This document shows positions 1 to 6,803 of a DNA stretch of 10,423 nt, one piece after another (positions within the stretch are counted from its first letter, which is position 1; each line of letters begins with the position of its first letter). The stretch comes from Candidatus Bathyarchaeota archaeon (lineage in GTDB: Archaea > Thermoproteota > Bathyarchaeia > RBG-16-48-13 > GCA-020355125): NCBI GenBank assembly GCA_026014905.1, contig JAOZHK010000154.1, positions 1 through 10,423 on the forward strand, written 5' to 3'. The translations under genes were made by a program, and so were the position numbers. A model generated the notes under the pieces. That model worked only from the letters and a program-made list of their open reading frames with translations, did no database searches and was not told where the DNA came from.

Positions 1-1190
1 ATTTCTCTTGTGCATGAAGATCTTCATCAGATAATAGTTCACCCCGATTAACTGTAATCTCTGAAAGGTCAAACGGCGGAACAGTCACATATGAATCTGA
101 TAAGAAGGTATCCGTAAGAATTATGACAGGAACTTGAAATTGTTCCGCTACATTGAATGCTCTTACCGTTAACTTAAAGGCATCTTCAACTGTTCCAGGA
201 GCAAATACAGCTCTTGGAAACATGCCATGACCCGCATAGATCGCAAATTCTAACTCTCCCTGTTCTGTCCGAGTAGGTAACCCTGTCGCTGGCCCTGCAC
301 GCTGTCCTAATGCGATTACAACCGGCGTCTCGGTCATTCCTGCTAAACTCAACGCTTCCACCATTAACGCGAACCCACCCCCCGAGGTTGCCGTCATAGC
401 TCTGACACCCGCGAATGATGCCCCAATAATCATGTTCAAAGCTGCAATTTCATCTTCAGCTTGTTCAAAAACAACATTAAATTCTCGTGCTTTTCCAGCA
501 AAAAACTGCAGGATCCCTGTTGAGGGAGTCATGGGATAGCCACTCATAAATTTACATCCTGCAGCTAATGCTCCAAGGGCGACAGCCTCAACTCCATTGA
601 TAACCATTTCCGAAAGCGCTGTTTTTGACGTCAGTTCAATTTTATCTCGATCATCACCCTGTTTTTTCTCGATATAATCATACCCACTTCGCGCTGCCTG
701 AACATTAAGCTCCGCAATCTCAGAGCTTTTACGCTGAAATGTCTCTGTTAATACTGACGCGAGAATATCAAAATCAAAGTGAAAAAGACTTAATGCAGCA
801 CCTAACGCGACGGTGTTTCCCATTATCGTCCGCCCTGTTTCCTGTTGAGCTAATGCTTCGAATGGGACAGTAATCACCGTTATCTCGGGGAGCACCTGAT
901 CCGTAATTTGTTCCATGATCACCACGCCCCGTGGTGCGAGCGACGTTTGGTGCCGTCGTAATGCCTCCTCGTTAAGAGCGATGATTAAATCTATTTGGGA
1001 TCCAATTGCATTAACTCGATGGTCACTCACTCGTATCTGAAAAAAATTATGTCCTCCCCGAACTCGCGATTCGTAATCTTGATTAGCGAATACATGATAT
1101 CCCGCTTTTGCCATCGTTTTCGCAAGGATAAAACCCATAGATTGAACGCCTTGTCCTGCCTCTCCTCCGATTAAGAAATTTATTTCCATG
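1..1190 (-). CDS. 2-oxoacid:ferredoxin oxidoreductase, fused gamma/alpha subunit (3' end outside window)
   Basis: This subunit belongs to the cytoplasmic thiamine-diphosphate enzymes that oxidatively decarboxylate a 2-oxoacid to an acyl-CoA with ferredoxin as acceptor, or run in reverse. I read 396 uninterrupted codons from ATG at 1190. Residues 1-180 are the gamma domain, starting with a glycine-rich GGEAGQGVQ stretch and containing SRVRGGHNF at 41-49. From about residue 190 comes the alpha (pyrimidine-binding) domain with YPMTPS at 218-223, a variant of the YPITPS motif of this family. Related fused subunits are about 560-620 residues, so roughly a third is missing beyond base 1, where a beta subunit gene would be expected. 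A GAGGT site (1196-1200) precedes the start by 5 bases. The gene lies 104 bases downstream of aspartase on the same strand. The substrate (2-oxoglutarate, pyruvate or broad) cannot be decided without the beta subunit; 2-oxoglutarate (KorA-like) is a guess. Confidence 0.9.
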
Positions 1191-1294
1191 TCGCAACCTC
1201 AGCCGTTCACTGGCTAACTAACAAAACACATAAAGAATATGAAGATTTCTGAATACTCAAAATTATCAAAGGCGCGCGCGTGGACGAGTGTTGC

Positions 1295-2737
1295 CTATGA
1301 TTTCTTATTGCTTCGCTGAGGTTTGATGAGGTGCTCGGGAGATAATAGTTTCATCAGTTCTGTGCGTGAGAGGATCCCGTGCGACAGCACGAGATCATAC
1401 ACCGATTGACCTGACTGGAAGGCTTCTTGAGCGATTTCAGCTGCTTTCTCGTATCCTATGTAAGGTGTGAGGGCTGTGGCGATGCCAAGACTATTCTGAA
1501 CTGTTTGTAAACAGTGGTCACGATTCGCGGTTATTCCGGTGATACAGCGGTTGGTTAACGTGATCATGGCATTCCGAAGCATGCGGGTGGATCCGGAGAG
1601 GCTGAACGCGATGAGTGGTAGATAGGCATTCAACTCGAGTTGTCCCGCTTCCGCGGCGAGCGTGACGATGAGGTCGTTGCCCATGACATGGTAGCACACC
1701 TGGCTTACCATCTCTGGAATAACGGGATTCACTTTTCCGGGCATAATGGTTGACCCCGCTTGGACAGCGGGTAAATTGATTTCATTTAGCCCTGCACGGG
1801 GTCCTGACGACAGTAACCGCAGATCGTTACAGATTTTCGACAGCTTGATTGCGGTACGTTTGAGTATTCCGGAGAGGAGTACGAAGACGCCGGTATCTTG
1901 TGTCGCCTCAATTAGGTTGGGGGACAATTTCAAATTGAGGCCTGTTATATCGCGGATTTCTTGACAGACAATCGCAGAGTACCGGGGGTCTGTGTTAATG
2001 CCGGTTCCTATCGCTGTTCCACCAAGATTGATTTCGGCGAGGAGGTGACTGACTTCCTGTAGCCGTTCAATGTCTTCACTGAGTGTAGTGGCATAGGCGC
2101 CGAATTCCTGCCCCAGGGTCATGGGTACGGCATCGCGGAGCTGGGTGCGCCCGATTTTGAGGACATCACCAAATTCCTGTTCTTTGCTCTGAAATGCATG
2201 GATGAGGGCGGTCATGGTTGGGAGTAACTCCTGTATCGAGTAGATGAGAGCGATCTTTATGGCCGTAGGGTAGACATCGTTGGTTGACTGGGAGAGGTTG
2301 ACGTGATCATTGGGATTAACGATATGGTACTGTCCTTTCTCATGTCCAAGCAATTCCAGAGCTCGGTTGGCAACGACTTCATTTACATTCATATTGGTTG
2401 ATGTTCCCGCGCCACCCTGGATGAGGTCCACAATGAAATGCTCGAAGAGTTGATTCTGCAGAATTTCATCGCAGGCACCATTAATGACATCTGCGATATT
2501 ATTGGGGAGGAGCCCTAATTGGCGATTGGTCTCTGCCGCTGCTTTCTTGATGGCGGCGATCGCGCGAATGAGTTTGGGGAAACTGGATATTGGAAAACCA
2601 GTTACTTGAAAATTCTCCGCTGCCCGACTGGTTTGAATTCCATAATAGCGATCGATGGGAATTAATTTCTCACCAAGAAAATCATGTTCTACGCGAGACG
2701 AGACTGTAGACGCTGGTTTATCATTTCTATAGGTCAT
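1295..2737 (-). CDS. aspA: Aspartate ammonia-lyase (aspartase)
   Basis: Catalyses reversible conversion of L-aspartate to fumarate and ammonia in the cytoplasm, normally as a homotetramer. The 480-residue product is full length (bacterial AspA is about 470-480). Numbered from ATG 2737, family motifs are TSTNMN at 112-117, SQSTND at 149-154 and the mobile catalytic loop GSTIMPGKVNP at 328-338. The loop serine (S329) is the expected general base. The residues after the loop, VIPE, are typical of aspartases; class II fumarases usually have a different stretch there. The whole protein reads very close to E. coli AspA, including GRTQLxDAVPMTLGQEF and KICNDLRLLSSGPRAGL. A GTG at 2746 would add three residues, but AGGTG at 2744-2748 sits 6 bases before ATG 2737 and decides for the ATG. 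A TATA-like box and a palindrome lie upstream. Transfer from bacteria is possible. Specificity for aspartate rather than fumarate is inferred from motifs. Confidence 0.93.
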   Translation of the reverse strand: MTYRNDKPASTVSSRVEHDFLGEKLIPIDRYYGIQTSRAAENFQVTGFPISSFPKLIRAIAAIKKAAAETNRQLGLLPNNIADVINGACDEILQNQLFEHFIVDLIQGGAGTSTNMNVNEVVANRALELLGHEKGQYHIVNPNDHVNLSQSTNDVYPTAIKIALIYSIQELLPTMTALIHAFQSKEQEFGDVLKIGRTQLRDAVPMTLGQEFGAYATTLSEDIERLQEVSHLLAEINLGGTAIGTGINTDPRYSAIVCQEIRDITGLNLKLSPNLIEATQDTGVFVLLSGILKRTAIKLSKICNDLRLLSSGPRAGLNEINLPAVQAGSTIMPGKVNPVIPEMVSQVCYHVMGNDLIVTLAAEAGQLELNAYLPLIAFSLSGSTRMLRNAMITLTNRCITGITANRDHCLQTVQNSLGIATALTPYIGYEKAAEIAQEAFQSGQSVYDLVLSHGILSRTELMKLLSPEHLIKPQRSNKKS

Positions 2738-2743
2738 CAGAAG

Positions 2744-2748
2744 CACCT
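2744..2748 (-). promoter_or_regulatory. Ribosome binding site of aspA
   Basis: AGGTG on the minus strand, complementary to the archaeal 16S 3' end, ends 6 bases before ATG 2737. It overlaps the GTG at 2746, which argues against that codon being the start. Confidence 0.6.
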
Positions 2749-2761
2749 ATCATCAGGTATT

Positions 2762-2775
2762 ATCTGTGCACAGAT
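2762..2775. promoter_or_regulatory. Perfect 14-bp palindrome, possible operator of aspA
   Basis: ATCTGTGCACAGAT is a perfect palindrome. It starts 25 bases upstream of the aspA ATG and abuts the TATA-like box at 2774-2781, so it would lie between that box and the expected transcription start. In archaea, dimeric repressors commonly bind at this position and block polymerase recruitment. No regulator gene is recognisable in the window, so the operator role is inferred from position and symmetry only. Confidence 0.45.
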
Positions 2776-2781
2776 TAAAAT
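2774..2781 (-). promoter_or_regulatory. TATA-like box of aspA
   Basis: ATTTTAAT on the minus strand is centred about 40 bases before ATG 2737. This would put the transcription start near 2753 and leave a short leader with the AGGTG site. Confidence 0.4.
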
Positions 2782-2880
2782 ATCTACAGTTGTTAAGGTG
2801 TGCATGGGTGGATATACACATATGGATATTCATAGACGGGGGCGCTGAGACAGGGTAAACACGCGCGTGCTGATCACGGT

Positions 2881-2897
2881 TATATTTAAATAATATT
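2881..2897 (+). promoter_or_regulatory. TATA-like box, probably of the radical SAM gene
   Basis: TATATTTAAATAATATT is the most AT-rich promoter-like element in the 2738-2949 divergent intergenic region. With usual archaeal spacing it would start transcription near 2912, about 40-55 bases before the conserved coding region of the radical SAM gene. Confidence 0.45.
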
Positions 2898-2949
2898 GAA
2901 GTAGGACCTCAACCAATTCCTTTTCATCGATATCAAGTAGTGATGTAAA

Positions 2950-3978
2950 ATAACTGATATCTCAGGATTAAAAGAAGCTTCGTTTTATACCTCAGATGTT
3001 CATTCAACAGTCCGATGTAATTTATGTTCCCATCGATGTTCTATCTCTCCGTCACAGCGTGGTATCTGCGGTGTTCGAGAAAATCATGAAGGCAAGTTAT
3101 ATAGTCTAGTGTATGGTAGACTTATAGCACAATCTGTGGACCCAATTGAAAAAAAACCACTTTTTCATTTCCTGCCTGGGTCAAAATCATATTCTATTGC
3201 GACAGTTGGTTGCAATTTTAGTTGTTCAAATTGTCAGAATTTCGATATTTCTCAAATGCCTCGAGAACGTGGGGTTATTCTTGGTTCCAGTGTTCCGCCC
3301 ATTGCTGTTGTTAATGCTGCTAAACAGAGTCGCTGTCAAAGCATTGCTTATACTTATTCTGAACCTACTATCTTTTTTGAGTATGCGTTTGATGTTGCAA
3401 AGTTGGCTCATCAAGAAGGGATTAAAAACATATTTGTCACAAACGGATACATCACTGAGGAAGCTCTTCTGGAAATAGGACCTTATCTTCATGCAGCGAA
3501 TATTGATCTTAAAAGTTCTAGTGATCAATTTTATCGGGAGACATGCCATGCTCGTTTGAAACCCGTATTGAACGCAATTCAGCTTTATCACGAATTGGGT
3601 ATATGGATAGAGATCACAACGCTTATTATTCCAACATTAAATGACTCGAAAAGCGATTTGCAAAGTATCGCTGAATTTATCGTTAAACTAGATCCCTCAA
3701 TTCCTTGGCATATAAGTCGGTTTCATCCGATGTATGAATTAACTCATATCTCTGCAACGCCAATCGCGACTCTGCATAACGCACGTCAAATTGGTCTTGA
3801 AGCAGGGTTAAAGTATGTTTACGAAGGGAATGCACCAGGCCATGGCGGAGAGCACACCTATTGTGATTCATGCCATAAAGAAATAATCCAAAGAAGAGGA
3901 TATCACATATTAGATAAAAACATCGTTACTAACAACTGTGTATTTTGTGGTTCTCGGGTACATGGAGTTTTTACTTAG
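2950..3978 (+). CDS. amrS: AmmeMemoRadiSam-type radical SAM protein, non-standard or damaged start
   Basis: A radical SAM protein of the family found with Memo and AMMECR1 proteins; its reaction is not established. The core CxxxCxxC motif is in VGCNFSCSNCQN (cysteine codons 3211, 3223, 3232), followed by the YTYSEPT and GYITEEAL regions of the SAM barrel. A C-terminal metal-binding tail carries CDSC and CVFC pairs. A GTG at 3109 gives 289 residues, but the same frame upstream encodes the conserved family N-terminus: KEASFY from 2971, then VRCNLCSHRC and RGICGVREN up to 3108, with cysteines at 3016, 3025, 3037 and 3067. That gives the usual length of about 335-345 residues. No ATG, GTG or TTG occurs in this frame between the stop at 2941-2943 and 3109, so the start is unknown. 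I mark ATA 2950, which has GTGAT 6 bases before it; ATC 2959 or a sequence error are alternatives. No Memo or AMMECR1 gene is in the window. Confidence 0.85.
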   Translation: MTDISGLKEASFYTSDVHSTVRCNLCSHRCSISPSQRGICGVRENHEGKLYSLVYGRLIAQSVDPIEKKPLFHFLPGSKSYSIATVGCNFSCSNCQNFDISQMPRERGVILGSSVPPIAVVNAAKQSRCQSIAYTYSEPTIFFEYAFDVAKLAHQEGIKNIFVTNGYITEEALLEIGPYLHAANIDLKSSSDQFYRETCHARLKPVLNAIQLYHELGIWIEITTLIIPTLNDSKSDLQSIAEFIVKLDPSIPWHISRFHPMYELTHISATPIATLHNARQIGLEAGLKYVYEGNAPGHGGEHTYCDSCHKEIIQRRGYHILDKNIVTNNCVFCGSRVHGVFT

Positions 3979-4035
3979 TATAAATGACTATTTCTTTGTC
4001 GGTATTTCGTAGAAAGCTATGAACATATTACTGTC

Positions 4036-4051
4036 GAGACATCGGTGTCTC
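4036..4051. other. Small perfect hairpin after the radical SAM gene
   Basis: GAGACA and TGTCTC form a 6-bp stem around a TCGG loop, 57 bases after the radical SAM stop. It is not followed by a T tract on either strand, so a classical terminator is not supported. It could be an RNA-processing structure or chance. Confidence 0.3.
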
Positions 4052-4112
4052 AAAATAATGACAAATTATGCTTATTTCACATGCCTATGTCTCAGTGTTT
4101 GCTAGGTAACTG

Positions 4113-4130
4113 TCATAAATAATTATTTTT
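4113..4130 (+). promoter_or_regulatory. TATA-like box before the 39-residue ORF
   Basis: CATAAATAATTATTTTTC lies about 50 bases before ATG 4173. The expected transcription start is near 4147, leaving a leader of about 25 bases. Confidence 0.4.
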
Positions 4131-4172
4131 CAACCAGAGTCATGATCATACAGCAGCATATCTGTGATATCC

Positions 4173-4292
4173 ATGACTCTCAATACTGTAACGATCCCAG
4201 CTGAAGAGTGGGAAGTCCTTGAACAAAAAATAAAGACTTTTAATGAACATGTAAAAAATTTCCAACGCGAAGTAAAGGAAAAATTAGATTAA
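4173..4292 (+). CDS. Possible 39-residue charged helical protein
   Basis: I do not recognise this protein. ATG 4173 opens 39 codons ending in TAA. The product starts with a short beta-like stretch (MTLNTVTIP) and continues as one charged segment rich in Lys and Glu, with hydrophobic residues spaced 3-4 apart (V, L, I, F, V, F, V, L). It is a plausible amphipathic helix or short coiled coil. A good TATA-like element lies upstream, GTGAT is 5 bases before the ATG, and an inverted repeat begins at the stop codon. The N-terminus followed by a helix loosely recalls small DNA-binding or antitoxin-like proteins, but no motif proves it and no toxin partner is adjacent. The ORF could still be non-coding. 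Confidence 0.45.
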   Translation: MTLNTVTIPAEEWEVLEQKIKTFNEHVKNFQREVKEKLD

Positions 4293-4319
4293 TTTACCGC
4301 TTCATTCATCTAGGTAAAT
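4292..4319 (+). terminator. Inverted repeat at the end of the 39-residue ORF
   Basis: ATTTACC (4292-4298) and GGTAAAT (4313-4319) form a 7-bp stem with a 14-base loop, starting at the last base of the TAA. The loop is T/C rich but no clear T tract follows. It may end or stabilise the short transcript upstream of thiI; this is inference. Confidence 0.25.
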
Positions 4320-4346
4320 CATACCAGTATTCGCGACTTTCACAAG

Positions 4347-4356
4347 TTTAATATTT
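4347..4356 (+). promoter_or_regulatory. TATA-like box of thiI
   Basis: TTTAATATTT is centred about 33 bases before ATG 4384, and no Shine-Dalgarno-like sequence is present in between. This fits a leaderless or nearly leaderless transcript, common in archaea. Confidence 0.4.
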
Positions 4357-4383
4357 CTTCAACAACATGCTATTTTGGCTTTC

Positions 4384-5553
4384 ATGTATAATGTAATTCT
4401 GGTCACATATTCGGAAATCGGACTAAAAAGTCCTCCCGTTCGACGCCAACTAGAACGACAATTAATGCATCACATCCAGAATGTACTGCGTTCTAATGGA
4501 TTATGTAGCAGCGCTATTCGAAGAATCCAAGGACGGTTACTAATTGAGAACATACCTGCAACTGAAAACACCGCTCAAATCGTAACTCAAGTGTTTGGTG
4601 TCGCTGCAGCGATGCCAGCCATTTTCATTCCAACTGACTTTGAGAACATTATCGAAACAGTCAGAAACGTTGCAAAAAAGGTTATCTGCCCTAATGACTC
4701 TTTTGCAATTGATGCAAGGAGAACAGGTCATCATTCTTTTTCCAGTAAAGATCTTGAGATCGCAGCGGGACATGCTGTGGAACAATTATCATCACTTCAC
4801 AATGTTACAGTGAATCTTAGACAACCAGATAAAACCATACATCTCGAAGTTCGAGGAAACGGAACTTACATCTATCACCAACTCTTCTCAGGGTTTGCCG
4901 GTTTACCTTTTGGTTCCCAAGGAAAAGTTGTAAGCTTGTTTTCCGGAGGAATCGATAGCCCCGTTGCTTCATGGCTCATGATGAAGCGTGGATGCTTCCC
5001 TCTTCTTCTCTTCTGTGATCAGCAACCTTATGTCGGACAAGATTATTATCAGCGCGCTCTCGAGATTGCTCAAGTTATTCGCCAATATGTCCCCCTAAAA
5101 AGGTATTATTTCTATACTTTGCCCATGGGATTTATCATGCAAGCAATTCTTGAAACCGTTTCACCAAAGTTTGTTTGTGTCTGTTGTAAACGAATGATGT
5201 ATCGTCTTGCTTGTCACTTAGCGAATCAACATGACTGTCAAGGTTTAGTCACAGGTGAAAATCTAGGTCAAGTCGCTTCACAGACACTATATAACTTACG
5301 AGTTTTAGATGAGGCTGCATCCTTACCTGTTTTTCGACCATTAATTGGATATGAAAAACTTGAAAGCATTCAACTAGCAAAGCAGATTGGTACTTTTCGG
5401 TTATCCACCGCGCCTGTTCAGGGCTGTACAGCAGTTCCATCAAAGCCTTCAACGAAGGCTAGATTAAATCTCATTAAAGAATTTGAAGAGAGACTAGATG
5501 TCCCCTCACTTATTTCAAGAGCGTATAAAGCTATTAAACGGATCGAATTATAG
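4384..5553 (+). CDS. thiI: tRNA 4-thiouridine synthase ThiI, iron-sulfur type without rhodanese domain
   Basis: Adenylates U8 of tRNA and replaces its oxygen with sulfur to form s4U8; in some organisms ThiI also serves thiamine synthesis. An N-terminal ferredoxin-like region opens with the family's YSEIGLK. A THUMP domain follows to about residue 165. The PP-loop ATP-pyrophosphatase motif SGGIDS is at 187-192 and TGENLGQVASQT follows later. The 389-residue product ends without the rhodanese domain of E. coli ThiI. Numbered from ATG 4384, it has C265-V-C-C268 and C348 (in GCTAVP). This CxxC plus a distal Cys fits the archaeal U8-tRNA sulfurases that bind an iron-sulfur cluster. An in-frame TTG at 4375 would add three residues, but ATG gives the usual family N-terminus. 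The last 6 bases overlap the convergent glycosyltransferase gene. Confidence 0.94.
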   Translation: MYNVILVTYSEIGLKSPPVRRQLERQLMHHIQNVLRSNGLCSSAIRRIQGRLLIENIPATENTAQIVTQVFGVAAAMPAIFIPTDFENIIETVRNVAKKVICPNDSFAIDARRTGHHSFSSKDLEIAAGHAVEQLSSLHNVTVNLRQPDKTIHLEVRGNGTYIYHQLFSGFAGLPFGSQGKVVSLFSGGIDSPVASWLMMKRGCFPLLLFCDQQPYVGQDYYQRALEIAQVIRQYVPLKRYYFYTLPMGFIMQAILETVSPKFVCVCCKRMMYRLACHLANQHDCQGLVTGENLGQVASQTLYNLRVLDEAASLPVFRPLIGYEKLESIQLAKQIGTFRLSTAPVQGCTAVPSKPSTKARLNLIKEFEERLDVPSLISRAYKAIKRIEL

Positions 5554-6723
5554 TGATTTTCCCTTTGACGTTATGATTTTTACCATTGTATCTGTTGCAT
5601 CATAGGATTCCACATTGGTTTTAATTTCTTTTGTCCGCTTTATGTAGTGGCCCGAATCTAACATTTCGGTTATCGCAGCGTATACGTGAGGGTAGTCGAT
5701 TTCTCTTTGATCTAAAACCTTAGCCACACCTAACTCACGCGCCCGCTGAGCATTATTCCGTTGCTCAGTTTGGCTTGGAGTGGGAACAAGTAGAAGAGGT
5801 TTTCCATAACAAAGCGCTTGACTCAGCGTTCCTAATCCTGCACGTGAAATGACGAGATCACAGGCTTTCAGGTGCTCGAAACGATTTATGATCCATGGAT
5901 AAACCAAGACATTCTTTTGTCTGTAAGGTTTGATGCCGGAATTGGGTTGTCCCAATGAAACGATTACTTGATAATCATCAGGTAATAACTGAAGTACTTT
6001 CTGGATAACTTGAGTGAAATATTCTCTCTCCTGAGGTGCGCCACTTATTGGTACAAATATTAAAGGGCGATCATCATACCCCATTTTTTTTCGAAGCGCC
6101 AGCTGAGAAGGAAGATCTTTCGATTGGGTCGGGAGGATGGGACCAATAAGCTTAATTTTTTCTTTTCGCGATGGTGGAATTTCAAGATTAGAAACTGACA
6201 GCGTATACGGATGAGGAAAATCAGGAATCAGAATTTTTTTTCCCAATGTCCAAACTTTACCAATAATTGTGAGCACACCTCCATCAGCAATTCGTGCAAG
6301 GTTTAGGAATCGTCGCTCCCGAGGAATCGTTACCTTATATATGTTGAGGAGCGTGACAGAGGGAATATCCAACATCTTTGCTGCAACAAGTGTGGAAACT
6401 CTGGAATCAGATATAACAAAATCTGGTTGAAACCTCTGCATAAAACTGATTTCCGCATTCAGTTGTCGAAGAAAAATTGCGACTGAAAAAATACCTGGAT
6501 ATACAGTTGTTCGTCGAAAATCTACTCCACCATCAGGTCGAACTGCGAAGCTAAGGGGAGGTGCATTGCAGAGCGGGAATTTTTCACGATTAACAAAATC
6601 ACGAGCTTCTAAATACGTCGAGAAGAGGATTTGGTTTCCCATTGAGCGAAGCTTTTTAGCAATAGGAATGCATCGCCCTACATGGCCTAATCCCACTCCA
6701 CAAACTCCAAAATAAGCCCGCAT
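5548..6723 (-). CDS. MurG-like (GT28-type) glycosyltransferase
   Basis: A two-domain GT-B glycosyltransferase that would transfer sugar from a nucleotide sugar to a lipid or other acceptor; the substrate is unknown. Numbered from ATG 6723 (391 residues), GVCGVGLGHVGR at 6-17 is the N-terminal glycine-rich loop seen in MurG-like enzymes. The C-terminal domain has PLIFVPISG near 220-228. It then has the donor-site region SRAGLGTLSQAL at 293-304, followed by GKPLLLVPTPSQTEQ and NNAQRA. There are no signal peptide or membrane spans, so it is probably cytosolic or peripherally bound to the membrane. Archaea lack murein, so a glycolipid or surface-glycan role is more likely than MurG itself. A GTG at 6738 would add five residues, but ATG gives the family-like N-terminus. 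An AGGTGG stretch lies 11 bases before the ATG. It converges on thiI and overlaps it by 6 bases. Confidence 0.88.
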   Translation of the reverse strand: MRAYFGVCGVGLGHVGRCIPIAKKLRSMGNQILFSTYLEARDFVNREKFPLCNAPPLSFAVRPDGGVDFRRTTVYPGIFSVAIFLRQLNAEISFMQRFQPDFVISDSRVSTLVAAKMLDIPSVTLLNIYKVTIPRERRFLNLARIADGGVLTIIGKVWTLGKKILIPDFPHPYTLSVSNLEIPPSRKEKIKLIGPILPTQSKDLPSQLALRKKMGYDDRPLIFVPISGAPQEREYFTQVIQKVLQLLPDDYQVIVSLGQPNSGIKPYRQKNVLVYPWIINRFEHLKACDLVISRAGLGTLSQALCYGKPLLLVPTPSQTEQRNNAQRARELGVAKVLDQREIDYPHVYAAITEMLDSGHYIKRTKEIKTNVESYDATDTMVKIITSKGKSL

Positions 6724-6765
6724 CCCGCTAGGTTCCACCTATTGACATAATACCGTTCTGAGAAT

Positions 6766-6775
6766 GTATATTAAC
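6766..6775 (-). promoter_or_regulatory. TATA-like box of the glycosyltransferase gene
   Basis: GTTAATATAC on the minus strand is centred about 47 bases before ATG 6723. The expected transcription start is near 6745, just before AGGTGG. Confidence 0.35.
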
Positions 6776-6803
6776 CGTTATATGAGTCGTTTAAAAGTTA
6801 TGA

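Noticed and set aside
2803..2847. Short ORF of 14 codons after AAGGTG in the aspA/radical SAM gap
   Set aside because: Very short, and AAGGTG is only 3 bases from the ATG. No other support.
2938..2943. TAG-TGA before the radical SAM gene as recoded codons (pyrrolysine or selenocysteine read-through)
   Set aside because: Family similarity begins only after about 2968, so nothing suggests that translation passes through these stops. Two different stops in a row make recoding unlikely.
3226..3591. Minus-strand ORF of 121 codons inside the radical SAM gene
   Set aside because: It is antisense to clear radical SAM motifs and has no family resemblance; it exists because of base composition in the real gene.
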